A stretch of 64,000 nt of DNA from Cardinalis cardinalis (lineage: Eukaryota; Chordata; Aves; Passeriformes; Cardinalidae), in assembly GCA_014549065.1 (NCBI GenBank), contig JACDOX010000023.1, positions 2,855,980 to 2,919,979 of the forward strand, read 5' to 3'. Shown piece after piece: positions 38,601-52,136 of this stretch. Position 1 is the stretch's first letter, and the number at the start of each line of letters is the position of its first letter. The notes beneath the pieces were generated by a model. That model was not told the origin of the DNA. It saw nothing but the letters and a program-made list of their open reading frames with translations, and searched no databases. The translations under genes and the position numbers were made by a program.

Positions 38601-40071
38601 GCTAACACAAATGCTGCCTGGAATGGTGTGGGTTCATATTTTCAGCATACGAAAGGGCTCTGCAACTGCTGACATCTCTGGAAGCAGTTCGACCAGTAAA
38701 GCCAGGAGTCCTCTGTGGAAACAAAAGCCCTCTGCTTCTTTTATTAAGTGTATCATGTTTTCCTCAGTGCATGCTAGGTACAGTTAGGAGCCATGAATGC
38801 GGGAGAACACCCATTGATGAGTCCATCATCAACTCTTTCAGCTATGTAGAGCATATAAAAGGGCATTCTTCCCATAAAAATGTAAATTACAGTGGAGATA
38901 AAGTATTCCCTCTGTCTGTAAACTTTTTTCAAATACTCCCGAGTTGTGCTTGTCAGCACATGGACATGCCTGTGTGTGCTCACAGGACATGCAAGCTTAT
39001 GGGGGAAGAAGCACTGCAGGGTTTTACACTCTGTGCTGTAACTCTTGCTTCTATTCCCACGCCACACAATAGTACTGTGGGTCATANAATCCCTTCTTCC
39101 CTCTCTCCCCAGTTCATAGGGAGGCTATTCCTGAGTACAGAAGAAAACTTCTTCTTGATGTTGGCNATGCATTGTCCAGCATTTCAATGCATAATGAAAA
39201 AATTGCANTTACAGCTCAGGTATTCCTATGAACTTCCCAAAGTTTGACTGAAANTGCGTCTGGAGCCTGTGTGCACTATGTTGCAGTTTCATAGTGATTA
39301 AACTGGCTAAGCTTTACTGAAGGAAGTCTGGATCCTGAGAGCTGGCTAGTAGGCTTGTAGATTTAGCCCCAAAGACCCATCCTAGCCCAACANTTAAGGC
39401 TTGTTTAAAGACACTTGAAATTGTTATGGTCGGTTGAGTGCCAGATTTTCTTAAANTGTTTTCTCAGCTGTATTTTGCAAAGAGATGGGGCTCCAAAACC
39501 ATCAGGAGTAGGAATTTGTGTGGTTTGCACTCATTATCAAGGGAGAATAAAAGTTATGAAGAACATTGGAACTCAAAATACAGAGTTTGTTTTTTAAAAA
39601 ATCTTCAGTAAAATCCATAGTTTTGGAACACTATAGAACAGAAAAAGAGAGANGCTGAGAGCCATGAGTGAGCAGCTGTGTGAGCCATTTTTTGTAGTCT
39701 ACCTCCTGTAATGTTTCATGGGTGAGGACTTCTGTTCAGCTCTGTTGACAGACATCTGCAACGGAAGAGATACTGTGTGCATGGCCAGAACACAAACAAG
39801 AAAAACTGATTCCAGTTCTATTGTCACTTCCCTCAAATGCATTTGGACAGTGATGAGAAAAGTTCTTATCTGATTTACAAGACATTTCCTCTCAAATCAA
39901 CAAAATGATGTCACAATATTAAGAAACCCTTTGCTGATCTGCCAACAAAATTATTAATGCCCCATGAATTCTTACTCAGACCTTGAATGGAAGTTTTATT
40001 TCCATTTACTGCCATTTAATTTAAATTCTTGCCAGACTTTTAAGTCAGTATATGCCTTGCATTGNATATTG

Positions 40072-40090
40072 CTGTTCCCACAGGGAACAG
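40072..40090. repeat. Small perfect hairpin
   Basis: CTGTTCCC and GGGAACAG form an 8-bp perfect stem around a 3-base loop (ACA). It is isolated, with no T run or gene next to it, so no function is assigned. Confidence 0.6.
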
Positions 40091-43000
40091 TCTGTCACTG
40101 TCAACCTGAGAGCAATGCCTCAGGTTGCACTGATACAGCCTCACTGGCAGCAAATCATAAACTAAGTGAAGTGGCTGGACCACCAGAGGAATGATGGATA
40201 GTCCCCAGAATAACCTCATTACCTCCCTTTAGAAAATGACGACGAGGGATCAAGGCAAGGTACATTTTGTTTGTGTTTTTTCTTGACCTACCATGACCCA
40301 ACAAAGAAAGTAACACAAATTTCAGAAAAAGGCTGTTGTTACCTGAGAACAAGGAATACTACTCAGAAATCTTGTCAAAAACATTTGACCAGGGAAGANT
40401 ATTCTGAAATACAGAGTTGCAGATTTGAAAAACAGCCTCATTCAGNATCTGAAATGTTTTCCAAATGAAAGAGCTAATTAAGGAATCTAAATCAGCTGAC
40501 TGTAAAAACTATGGTACATTTAGATTACTGGATTTTATTTTTTCAGTGAGTTATTCACATCAAGAAATGAGATTAACTCTCCTATCTGCATTTGGGTTTG
40601 AANTCAGAATTGTCCCCAAACTCAAGGATATATGAAATTATTTCAGCCCTTGTCCAGAAAAATCCCAGATTTGGATATCAGTTTAAAAAACTAGCAGAAA
40701 TAATTCCTTTCAATGCAATCCCAGTTCTTGAAGCATGTAGGACATCCTGCAGCTGTGTGATTTTAATGAGATAAGGTGTCTTTGTGCATTGCATCTTAGC
40801 TTTCTAAGTTTTGTCAACCAAGGAGACAAACAAATATTCTGAAGCACACTGAAGAGAGTGTGGTNAAGAATGAATGCAGCATATCCTCCTGTAATGACTC
40901 TCTGACCCTCCTGGTTTGTTTTCCTTTTCATACAGATGAAGCATCGCTCAAAAACTCTCTGGGGACTCCTGAAAAAATGGAGCTCCCATTCTTATCTGAG
41001 CAGCTGTGCTGGTGAGGAACAAGGGTACAAATCCATAGCGAGGTCACTGGAGATGATTTCTGGATTAAATGGATGATTTTGCTAAATGCTTCAATAGCAA
41101 ATGCATGAATAGCTCAAATGAAGTATTTCAAGACATGCAGAGATTATTTATTTGGAAAAAATTAGTCATTATTTTAAGCCAATCATCTTTGAATATCTAG
41201 TGAATNAAAAGGAAATCCCTTTGCCTTCTCCTTCTCTTCATTTAAATCCTTATTTTACTCCTGCTGACAATTTTATTCCTGAAGCATGTATAGCTTCCAT
41301 AGGCTGGCAGGTTTCTTCCTCCATGGCCTTTCAGGGCAAGCACTAATAATTACATGGAGACTACAGTCCAAAACTCTTCATAGCACTTCATATGCAGAAT
41401 AATGGGCAACTTAATTTTTGTTGGAGTAACAAAAAAACTAGTGAATAAAACTAGCAAATGCACTAAAATAATCAAAAGAGTTTTCAAACCTAACTTTTAA
41501 TATACTCTAACATTTCAAAAAGGAAATATTTACAGCAGTACCCAACAGCAAACACTTCTGTAGCACACTTACACATCCCAAACATTCTGCACATTTTCCT
41601 TAAAAAGAAAAAAAAAGAACTTAAATCGCTTCTCACTTCCACCATCTCTTTCCAAGGTGAACATACTTCTTTTGCAGTATTATCTCAATTTAAATAAACN
41701 TTACTGACAGAAAAATCTAATCCACAGTCTCTATGCGGACTTCTGTTTCTTACATAAAGGTAGGCCAATGAAAGGGNGACATCTTCAACTGCTCAGATTA
41801 AAAAAACTGCAGATATCCCCATCAGAAGCTTGGGGAGACAGCCCTTTTTTTGTTTTTTGTTTTGTTTTTTTAACTCAAATGTAGACTGCAAAGTTCAAAC
41901 ACCTTAAAATCTCCTTTTTACAGGTATGATGTCCTGGCCACTAACACTCTCAAACAAGCTTTATACTTTTATCTCAATGGCCACCCCTCTCCACTGGGAG
42001 GCTCCATTAAAACCTGAGATCTTCCCTGTCAAACTTTGATCATACTCTTGAGCTGCATAGTCCAAAGTATGGTCCCTACTAAGAAATCTTTAGAAACCCC
42101 TTTGTAGCTGGTCTACTAAGAGTTTTCCAAGCACTTGCTGCAAGTCTTCAGGCACTGAAGAGGAATCTAGAGAGCACAATTTGACAGAATTGATCTCCAA
42201 AGGCATCTATCACAGCTGCTCAGGTGACCTAAAAACTGTTTTTAATGTGACACTCAATTTAATGCATGGTAACTGTGTAAATGTTACAGACTGGAAGTGC
42301 AAGCATTTATTAGTAGGAGCAGTTGTTCCTGAAAGAAACCAGAAGGTACTACTGCTGTTAAATTTCTAATTGACAAATTCAGAAGGTCTGTCTAAACTGG
42401 AGAAAGTGCATCACCTGTTTTTGTCATTAATAAATAAATTAAGGTAACACCCAAAGTCTGTCAAAATTTATGGAAAAGCCTCCCAGTGATTTCAGTAAGC
42501 TTTGGATAAGGGCCTATGTATCTATATTTCTTCCTCAAAGCATTTTGAGTTCAAGAGTATCATGTGTCATTGTCCTTATTATTTTAGTCCACCATAAAAG
42601 TATATCGTCATCCCAGAAATTCTAGCAGCTAAAGGTAAGCATGGAGAAACCCTTTCATGCAGTTCAGGGGCAGAAAAAGAGAAATGATCCAGCCAGACTC
42701 ACTGTGAAGCTCCAACTTGCTCTCTCACTATAGGAATGATACTGTCTAGTTAAAATTATAATTGCTGATGGGATTTATGCCAGCAGTTGACCCAGATAGT
42801 GAGTGGATCATCAGCTGGGATGGGGATGTAAGCCTTAACAAGAATTGAAAGAACAGAACTGTTACGAGGAATTCCCCACGGAGCTCTTGAACAGTAGACA
42901 GTGTTATCTTTGCAGCTGTGCGTAGGAAGAAAGCACAGACTTCAACAATTCTCTAGGCTTCAGAGTGCACACAATGGTGTATTTCACATGAATGTATTTC

Positions 43001-44142
43001 TCTGTTATGGCTACCACTAACATGGATCCATGCTCACATCTGGTGCATCTGTCCCTTTCAATTTTTATAGCTGATGGGAAGCTTATGCACTAATGAAGAT
43101 GTTATCTGAATGTATTTTTTTTTATTTTGAAGAACATTACAGTTATGCCCTCATATACACATGAACAGCAAGTGCTTAGTGTGTGGTTTTCTACTTAAAT
43201 GTGCTATTTCAATGAATAGTGAAAAAAGGCTTCCTCAGACACTAATTGTTTTCTCTTTTCAAGTCTGAAAGTACACCCACTGGTATATAAATATAATATA
43301 AATTGATAGTCTCCATCACATTGTAGAATTTTAAAGGCAGAAGCTTACTATAAATTAAAATTATTAGATATCAGAATATAGGTAACAAAGATTATGAATA
43401 AAGTGTATTATAGAGCACATAAAATGCCTTAGTNGGAGGCAACTGGATACCTTTGATTAGCAAAAGACGGAGAACCAGATCCAGCCTGGCTGTTTTCCAC
43501 CACTGCTGAAGCACAAAGATGTCATAAACTGACGTTAACCAACAATTTAAATTGGTTTGTATCACTAGAGCTCCACAAAGGAGCCAAGTTATATTAGTGA
43601 GCTGAACCCAAAGTATTTAAGTAAAATTTCAGAACAGTGCTTGAAAAATGATACCAATACACTCTCATAAATATGCANCTTTGTTAACTTGACTATCAAT
43701 TTTACATAATACATAAATTTGTTAGTACTGAATTTAAAGTCTGTCAAGTTAGAAGTCTTTAAACACTATTTGATTTTGGTGGTATATGAAAGGTTATTTC
43801 TGTAGTGGTACTTTCTTGTTTTAAAAATACATGGATTATCTTATGGAAAATTTAATGAATAGCTAAATAACTTGTGAGAAGAATGTGAAAGATATCAGNC
43901 TGGTTGGTTTTCCACAGCCTAAGTGTTTGGATATAATGAACAATTCTTTGGGCAGAACTTGTCAAATCACCACCTTAATGTCAGTAAATATTCTGGATTT
44001 CCTGAGTTGCATGCAGCACAAATCAGAGGCATAGGAGGAACAGCCCAGCTATCTTTATATGCCCCCCACTCTGATTATGAGCGCTATCCAGTTATATCCT
44101 CAAGATAAATTAGAACAACTTCACCGCTACTTTATCTCAGAA

Positions 44143-44158
44143 AGCCCCTCAAGGGGCT
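44143..44158. repeat. Small perfect hairpin
   Basis: AGCCCCT and AGGGGCT form a 7-bp GC-rich stem around two bases. No function is evident. Confidence 0.55.
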
Positions 44159-46311
44159 GCTGTGCTCGTCAAAATTCACCAGAGCTCCAAATCCCACTTA
44201 TCTCACTGAAGCTGAGGGTGGGCTGATAGGAAGGCAGCTACACCATCTTCCTGTTAACTGGAGATTTCCTCTGTCTGTTAGCACGGGCAAGGAAGACTGA
44301 GTGGAGCTCTGATAAACAGCATGCAAGGATATGAAAGGTTGTTGCGAAGAGGAAGGGAACAAGCTAATTCCCACATGCAAGGGAGATAGGGAAAAAAAAG
44401 ATGTGTTCGAGTAGAAGCATCAAATACTGTGGGAAGAAAGATTAGAGTAATGGTTTTGGGACAGCATGTTCACTGAGAGAACACAAATGCAGGGAAAGAC
44501 TGCCTAAGGCAACTGTGGAGTCTCTTCATGGAGATCTTTAAAGACAGGTAAGCAACACCTCTGTCTGGAGTGAAATGGGAATGCTTTATCCTCCNTCACG
44601 GTTCCTGACAGGTCTATTTTTGTTACAGTTCCTTATCACCGCGGGTTGTGTATATGTCTAGCTGGAGATCAGTGACCCTATCTGCCAGCAGTTCCTTGGG
44701 GAAGTCACCAGAGTTACCTTGGCTAATCCTTGATTTTTGGTTCCTTTTTGGCTGCAGCTGCAAGGAGTTACACAACTTTCTACGGACAGAAGAACATACC
44801 CTGACAACAAACCCAACCTTTACTTGTCCTCCCTTTGACAGGACATCTGCCACATCAACGATTAAGCTGTCCTATACAAACATCTTTACAACAATACCAT
44901 GTTGAAAAAAAATCACCATACAGCTGAGTATATCAAGAAAATAATTACATTTGTGAAAATGTTTTCAGACAGAGGCTGAAAATTGCCATTAAGGTAGGCT
45001 TGGGTCTTGAGGCTTGGTTCTGAATGGAAAGGCTTAAGTTTGGAAGGTCTTCTCTAATGGACCTGCCAGGTAGGTTTGGAAAGCTTTCAGTGCTTGGTAA
45101 AACCAAAGTACAAGGTGAATGGGATTGAGAGAACACAGCTGATGCCATCTTTCACTCATGAGCCTAAAAAGAAAAAAAATAAAGGACCACCAAGAAACTT
45201 GAGGACTGAATGGATTCCTCGTCAGTGCTGGCAGAAACATCGACTTGGATGGAAACCTGGAGGTTCGGTGCTTACAGGAAGAGGTTTGTTTGCTTTCCTA
45301 GTCAGTGCTACTTGGACTTTGTTTCTTCTTAGATAGCTGACATCTGGTCACAGATTTTGTTAATATTCAAGTCCAAATGTGAATAACATCTGATAATTAA
45401 AAATTTTGAGATAAACTTCAGCTTCTGGGTGTGCGTACATCTGGTACCAAATATGAAATTTATTTCTTACTCATAAGCTCTGAACTAAATAACAGAAATG
45501 CAAGTTAAAAAAAAAAAAAAGAAGAAGAAGTGAAATATACTCCTTTTCTCAATTTTCCTCCTAATTACAAAGCAAAGGTACCTGTTAATAGGCAGGGATA
45601 ACAAAAATAACAATGTGAGGCTCCAGGTCTCTGAGTGTAGACATTTTGTAACTGATGAAGAGACTGGAGTGGGTGGCAAGAACTGGGAAATGCTCTCTTC
45701 CTTTAGTCAGATGTTCAGGTTAATGAATCAGGCCAAGTGAGTTGGGATTTCTTCTAACCAAGGGTGCTGGCTCCACCATTATTTTTTTATCCCCACCACC
45801 CACTGAGTCTTAGTTTTCCATGTCCTCCAGCTGCCAGCTACCACAGAAAATCCTTCCAGAGCCATGTCCTTCCTTAGCCCACGGCTCTGGTCCATCACTG
45901 GCTTTGGAGCAAGTTTTCCAAACTTTTTCACAAACGTGGGTGTCCTACATGGCATGTAGCATAAGTTGCTACTAGCCAGGACATTTGGCTGTACCAAAAA
46001 GGTGAATTCATTCCCCAGCTGCCCTCAGGAGTCTTGATAATGATTCCCACAGGCTTTCTTGATGCTTAGCAGGAAAACAGAACTGAACAAGTGCAGACCT
46101 CCCTGCTGCTGAGCTTGGACAATAGGGCTGCTCATAATACCAGCAGATGTTTTTGCTTTTGAGGCCGTACAGGGCAAATTTATTTTCCTCTCAGGAGCAA
46201 ATATGAGAATAGCCAAGACTAAGAAATTCAGAGCTAGTTTCTGGAAACCCACTATGGACTTATGCTGCAAAGTAGTGCTTACACTTAAGATCCATCAGTA
46301 CCGAGGCTCTT

Positions 46312-46378
46312 CTGGTTAGTAGATCTGTAGTTAGTAGTAGTTCTGGTTAGTAGATCTTCTGGTTAGTAGTAGTTCTGG
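46312..46378. repeat. Tandem duplication of a 31/32-bp unit rich in GTTAGTAG
   Basis: Two units starting CTGGTTAGTAGATCT (46312-46342 and 46343-46374) are followed by the first four bases of a third. Each unit itself contains internal TTAGTAG repeats, so the array grew in more than one step. Confidence 0.9.
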
Positions 46379-49300
46379 CTCAGCGCAAACTGATGTGCCT
46401 TAAGCTTCAAAGCTGGGCTTCATTTTATACCCTCCTCTGCTTAAACATGGTGCACCAGGTAATTTCTCTATGGCATTGTGTCTCCTCACCTTAAGGCATT
46501 GAGATGTGAAAGCCATAGCACTCTGAAGTCCTCATTAGCATCATAAGGATCCGACTAATCTATATAATTTTTTTTACATTTATAAAAAATCAACAGTTTA
46601 TAAACTATTTTTGGTCTTTCTTCTACTTCTTTGTGCTTAGAAAAGTACTAAAATTAAAGCAGAAACAAAGGGGGAAACACATTAAACTGTTTAAAGTTTT
46701 TAGTTCACAAAAACTTTTAGTTTTATCTGGATTTCTTGTTCTCATTCAAAGAGGCAAAACAAGACTTTGATGTTCTTCATTGCCTGTTAAAAGAGAGAGA
46801 ATGAGACCCACCAATAGGAAGAAGTTGGCATGAAGCCCTCTTTGACACAGCAAGCACAATGTAAAGGATTAAAGGTCTAATCTAGAAGATATATTGCACA
46901 CTAAACAGCAGAACCATTTAGGAGAACATTAAATGGCACTTAAGCTAAACAGTTGTCCTTGGGAACTGCAGTTTATATGTGACTGCTCTAATATCCATTT
47001 TAAGCTTGCAGGACTTTGAAAACAAGATGTCATTGTTTTATAAAAACACACACATTTAATCTTCACTTGTGAGGCTGTTCTTGAAATATCTGGCTGCTGG
47101 ACTGGCTAAACATTTCAGAGGAAACAAACGGGGCTGGTGTCAAAACTAGTACTGTTGAACTTTATTTCTGAAGTTATTTGCATGTGCTCAGTTGATTTTT
47201 TTTTTTTCATCCAAATAAGCAAACCACAAACTTTTTCAATGATAAAAGTCCCATTTAATTTTTTTAACAGTATTCCCACTGTTCTGTAAGAAAATAATAA
47301 TAATAATACAGCTTAAGTAATATAAGAGCACCAAGAAAGTGGCCAGTTCTACATTCACTTGTGTTCTGCATTCTTCATAAATTAATATTTATGGAACTAT
47401 TACGAGGCTTCAGCCAAAAATAAAGACCACCCAGAGCAAGGTTTCAATTTTAGTATTCTAAGCACAGGTCATTAAAAAAAAAATCTTACAAAAAAAGCCT
47501 TCTTCTGTAACATGTACTCTACATGGATTTTCATGCACATCACTCAGTAGGCGTGTGAAGCATATTCNATTTCTAAAAAATTACAATGCATGCTTTTATA
47601 ATTCATTTACTATTTCTCCCTAGAGAGAAATCATCCTCTCTACCATGCAGGCGATGAATAGAAGAGAAAAAAAAAGCAACAGGGAAGGGACTGTGTCTTA
47701 CAGAACTATATAGCCCAGTTAAAATCCTCCTACTTTTAACTGATGATCTAGAAATCGAAATGGAAAGAACTATTAAAAAAAAGTTGGAACCATATATTTG
47801 ATACCTTGAATATTTTTTTCTTGTATCAATAATGATATCAATCCTTGGCATAGTGACTAATCAAGGGTATCCCTTAGCTCAAGTCATTATCCCCAAAAGC
47901 TATCTGAGCAAAAAAATGTCATTGTGGTCCTCAGGGACAGTTTTGGCTAACTGAGCTGGTGCTCTTCAGACAGCTGCCAGGAGACAGGCAATCCCAGCTG
48001 GGTGCCTTGTTAACTGCTCCAGAATGGAGCCCAAAGGCAAAATGAGTGAGGAGAGCAATCACCTCCTGCAGGGCCTGGGTGGCCTGAAGTCAAGGGTGGC
48101 TGGGGCCGAGGAGCNCTGACAAGGCACTGCAGGATGCACCACACGGTGTCATAGCCATGGAACCAGCAAACAGATACCCTGGGTCTCCAAGAGGCATTTC
48201 AAGGGGACTGCAGGAGAAAAGTTAGCAGTTTTCCTAGAATAACCTCCTGCCAGNCTCCTCAGGATGCCTACCACCCTTGTTAGCATGGGATTAACTGCTG
48301 GAGTATCTGTGAAGCTGCTGCTCTCAGGTTGGGTAGGAATCCACTTAGCTCTTGGTTAATTAAAAGCAGCAGCTGATACCTCATAGAAAGCATTCTCTGT
48401 CTGTGCTACATGTCCACCACTGTTCTCTGTCTCTGTTTGACATCACTAAGTAGATTTGTCCAAGCACAGCATTGAGATGTGCAAAGAACAGCAGCAGTGC
48501 TGAGGGAAGCAGAGCACTAGGGCAGTTTGGCTAGGGCTCAAGCCCCAACAAAATGGTGTCCAGGGATGACATTAGGACCCTACTAGAAAACAGTTTTGTG
48601 TGATTCTAATTTTAAGTGGTTCTGGTCTGAAATTTGTCAGGGGGANGGATGGTGTTTGTCCCAGAAGATAAAATATTTTGGTCAATCTCCTATCTTTCCC
48701 TTGAGAAGTCTTCCTAAGATGGTCTATTCTTTTCTGTCCTCCTAGATATCCATGCCAAATATCACCCCATTCCCAAGGCCATAAATATCCTTTCAAGTAA
48801 GACCACTCAAACCCTGACCCTAGCAATGGTAACTTTTCTGCTTAGAAAAATAGGAAATNAAAATAATATGTTTTATTAGAACTACTAATAAGCTCAGAAC
48901 AAATGCAAACTTGCAGGCACAAGTAGCCATTTTTCAGNTCTGAAAAACAATTTCAAAATGAAGGCAATGTAATTTTGATTGATTGTGATATCTTAACCTG
49001 TAAGACACCTGGGAGAAAATTACTCTTCTTCCTGTCTAGAGCCAGGTGACTGCTTTATCTGCAGTCCTTTCTCTGCTTTGTAGTGTCCTACTTGAAGTGT
49101 CTCACAGCACATACAGACAAGTCTTACACCTTATTTGTGTTTAGGATAACTCAGGCTGTTCTTTGTTTTACCTTTTTATTTTAAAAAAATTGCTAAAAAT
49201 GCTAACATTTTGGTACTTTTGTTGCTCTGTGTATGTCCTGCATCAGTGTGATCTCCATCTCTGAAAAGTGATGGACTCAAAAGATCTGGAAAGAACTGAA

Positions 49301-52072
49301 AGGCTCCATTGGGTAAAAGAAAGATTTGGGGATAAAGATTCTGTTGGAGGAAAAAAGGCTGGCTTAAACTGGTGTGAAATTATGGCACTTAAACAGAGCT
49401 TATTTAGTCAGAGTTATTCATTGTAAGCAACAAAATTTGGGACGTTGAACTTTAGAGAAGTTGAACAATCTCAGAACTTTTCCAGATCCAGAATATGATA
49501 AACATTGGAGCTAAAATGTCTGCAATGTACAAAATATACTCCCAACTTTGGGTTGAAGTATATTTTGTTGGCTGCTCCCATGCTGGAACAATGCATCCCA
49601 CAAATAGCAAGTAACCAAAACACTTTCTATTTCTTAATAGGCTGTCTGCTGTTAATTATTTTAGTTGCTTGCTGGGAACAATAGAGGTGGATTGGAAGTG
49701 ATGGTTCAGAAATTATGAGAAATAAATAAGGAACTATTTTCAATGTTTTGGGCATTACTAATATATAGTGCTTCTCATTAGATTATCCCAAATGACTTAG
49801 AAAAGGGTAGCTATTAGTATTGCACTCAATTTACAAACTAGTAGAGAGGGGCTAGAAAGTTAGTAGGGTGTTTAACTTNGAACAGGGCTCAAGGATGGCT
49901 TTTGCTGCAGTTATTTATAGAGGATTTACATGACTGTAGTGTTTATTGTGTCTTTCAATAAAAAGCAGCTGCAGAAACATGCAGTTGGCAAACTTCAGTA
50001 CCTGTGAGATACCAAAGACATTATCCAGAAAGCTGATGCACAGGTACAAGGAGGTTCACATGCTCTCTGCAGCAATTTAAGTGTTGCTTTTCTAACAAAA
50101 GTCTGAACCCATTTTAGATGTTTATGTNGTTTACGTTCAAATTCTCTTCCTCTGCCCGTTTAAAGCCGGATCCTCATCCTGATATAAGTCATCCAGCTGC
50201 ATTGTTCAAGTTCCTGAGATAGGTGTTTGCTGGATGGTTCTGTGGCTTTGGCATAGGTATTGTTCCTAGTGAGCCTCTCAGGCACACACTGAAATATTTC
50301 TTCAGGGTTAGCAGCGCTATTGACCCAGATTTAGCAATACATCTGGGCTAGGAGCTATGTGCTTGTTGTGCTCTAGCTGACATGGGACCTATTTTCTCAT
50401 GAGAAAATGGTGCAAATGTTGACTCTATGACCCCTTTCAATCCACTTACAGACCCATCCTCCTATGAGCTCATGATGACCCTCACTTCTGCACATTAGCA
50501 ATGTAGGCTCTATACTCTCTCTGTATACACACCATGTAAGAGACATGCAAAGAAGAAAGGATCAAAGATGTGGCCATAAGCTGAACATCTGCTTCTGCCC
50601 ATGATCTGTTTTCCTTGACGTTTTCTTATCTCACATGCCTTTCATAAACCCCAGAACTTTCAAGCCAGTCCCTCCTGTTTTCCATTGCATTATCCTGGAT
50701 TGTGCTAAAAGAAAAAACACAATTTAATGTATCTAGAAATTAAGACCCCATGGAGAGCTCACAAAGGAGATGTGACCACTCGAAGGGCTGGAACAACACT
50801 GTTTAAATTGCTGCCTAAATAAGATGAAGTAAGTTTTGTGTCCCTAGAAAGAAGAAAGTTTTGTTTCTGTAGAATTCTGTAGATAAGTTTGGGCTTAGAA
50901 TTTTACTCTTTAGGTGAATTTCATGTCAGAGGCTGCATAAAGGTCAGCAAAANTTGTTTTATTAAGAAAGAATGGGGGGAAAAAATATCAAAAGANCTTG
51001 GAGATTATTTGATTGAAAAGAGCATGTTCAATTTCAAAATTATATCATGTCTTTCTATTTGGTGAGACAGTCACTTCTGTGCTCACTGACCCTATTTCAA
51101 ATCCTAATTTTGAGATTNCATAGTGGGACTCATCCAAAAGCCATCAGAATCACTTCTACAATTTTCTGTGAGATTTGGATTGGACTCTGCCCACATGTAT
51201 CGAATTTAAACGGTCACNGAGATTCTTGAGATCATCTCCCTTTCATCCTCTGGCAACAGAAGTTAGGGTTTCTCCAGACAATATGATATCCACTCTCCAT
51301 CAGCAACACTAAGAGTAGTGGATGCATAAAAACCCCCCCAACCAATACAACAGATTTTGCCATAACTTCACACTGTGTTCAATCCTATTGATGTCAGTTC
51401 TGTGCAGTGTTTGGCCCTGGATTTTCCCACAATGGGATCCCATTCTTCTTGCATGAGAATATGTCTTGGACAAATTGCCATGTCACATGCATTCAAAGGG
51501 CCATGATAAACCCTCCATCTTTGCACGGGCTCCCAATTACATCAAAGGAATTTCTGCATACAAAACAAGGGTAAAATATGCCTCTAATTTAAGGTTAAAT
51601 TATACCGTTAAGACATGGGCTGAAATAAGGGGCAGCAAGGAAGCTGAACCACATCAGGGAGCACATCCAAAGCACTGTCTCAGAAAAATGCAATCCTTTG
51701 TAGTGTGAGCCTTTGGCTCAAATGGGGAAGAATTTGTGATGTGCCTTTTCAGGGAACAAGCTATCTCCTTCCTTCCAGACAGGCCCAATGGAATTCAGGC
51801 AAGGAGAAGAAATGAATGATTTAACATGCTCTTTACCTCTCTCTTCACACTGATTCCAGGCAAAGACTGGGCCTGGTCCCTGGGTCCCACACTTCAGCTA
51901 GCCACAAAGATTGTGAAAAGACAAGAACGGTCTTACTCTCTCTTCCCCCTTCCACTGCATGTGGGCTTCTGTGATGAACAGTTTACCTTGTGGGGGAAAN
52001 AAATCCAAACCTGCTTTAGCAGTGAATACTCTGATGACTATGGGGTCGTATGGAAGAAATGCACCTATGTAN

Positions 52073-52136
52073 GTATGTTCCTTGCATGTGTAAGTATGAT
52101 GAAATTATGTATGTTCCTTGCATATGTAAGTGTGAT
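52073..52136. repeat. Two 28-bp direct repeats, period 36
   Basis: GTATGTTCCTTGCATGTGTA (plus AGTATGAT) at 52073-52100 recurs at 52109-52136 with two differences. The eight bases between copies make the period 36 bp, a multiple of three, which is why an open frame runs through both copies. Confidence 0.88.

Larger units (their letters stand above)
35630..46311. other. Gene-free stretch
   Basis: About 10.7 kb with no supportable gene. Two overlapping plus-strand frames near 38293-39247 (164 and 158 codons) are among the longest in the window, but frames of that size are expected about once or twice by chance here, and they show no motif. Two small perfect hairpins are listed separately. Confidence 0.4.

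Noticed and set aside
38293..39247. Two overlapping plus-strand frames of 164 and 158 codons
   Set aside because: With 6 frames over 64 kb, one or two frames this long are expected by chance. No domain, signal peptide or splice structure supports them.
48572..48826. Tryptophan-rich 84-codon minus-strand frame
   Set aside because: It looked protein-like at first, but has no splice sites, no homologous motif, and a length common by chance.
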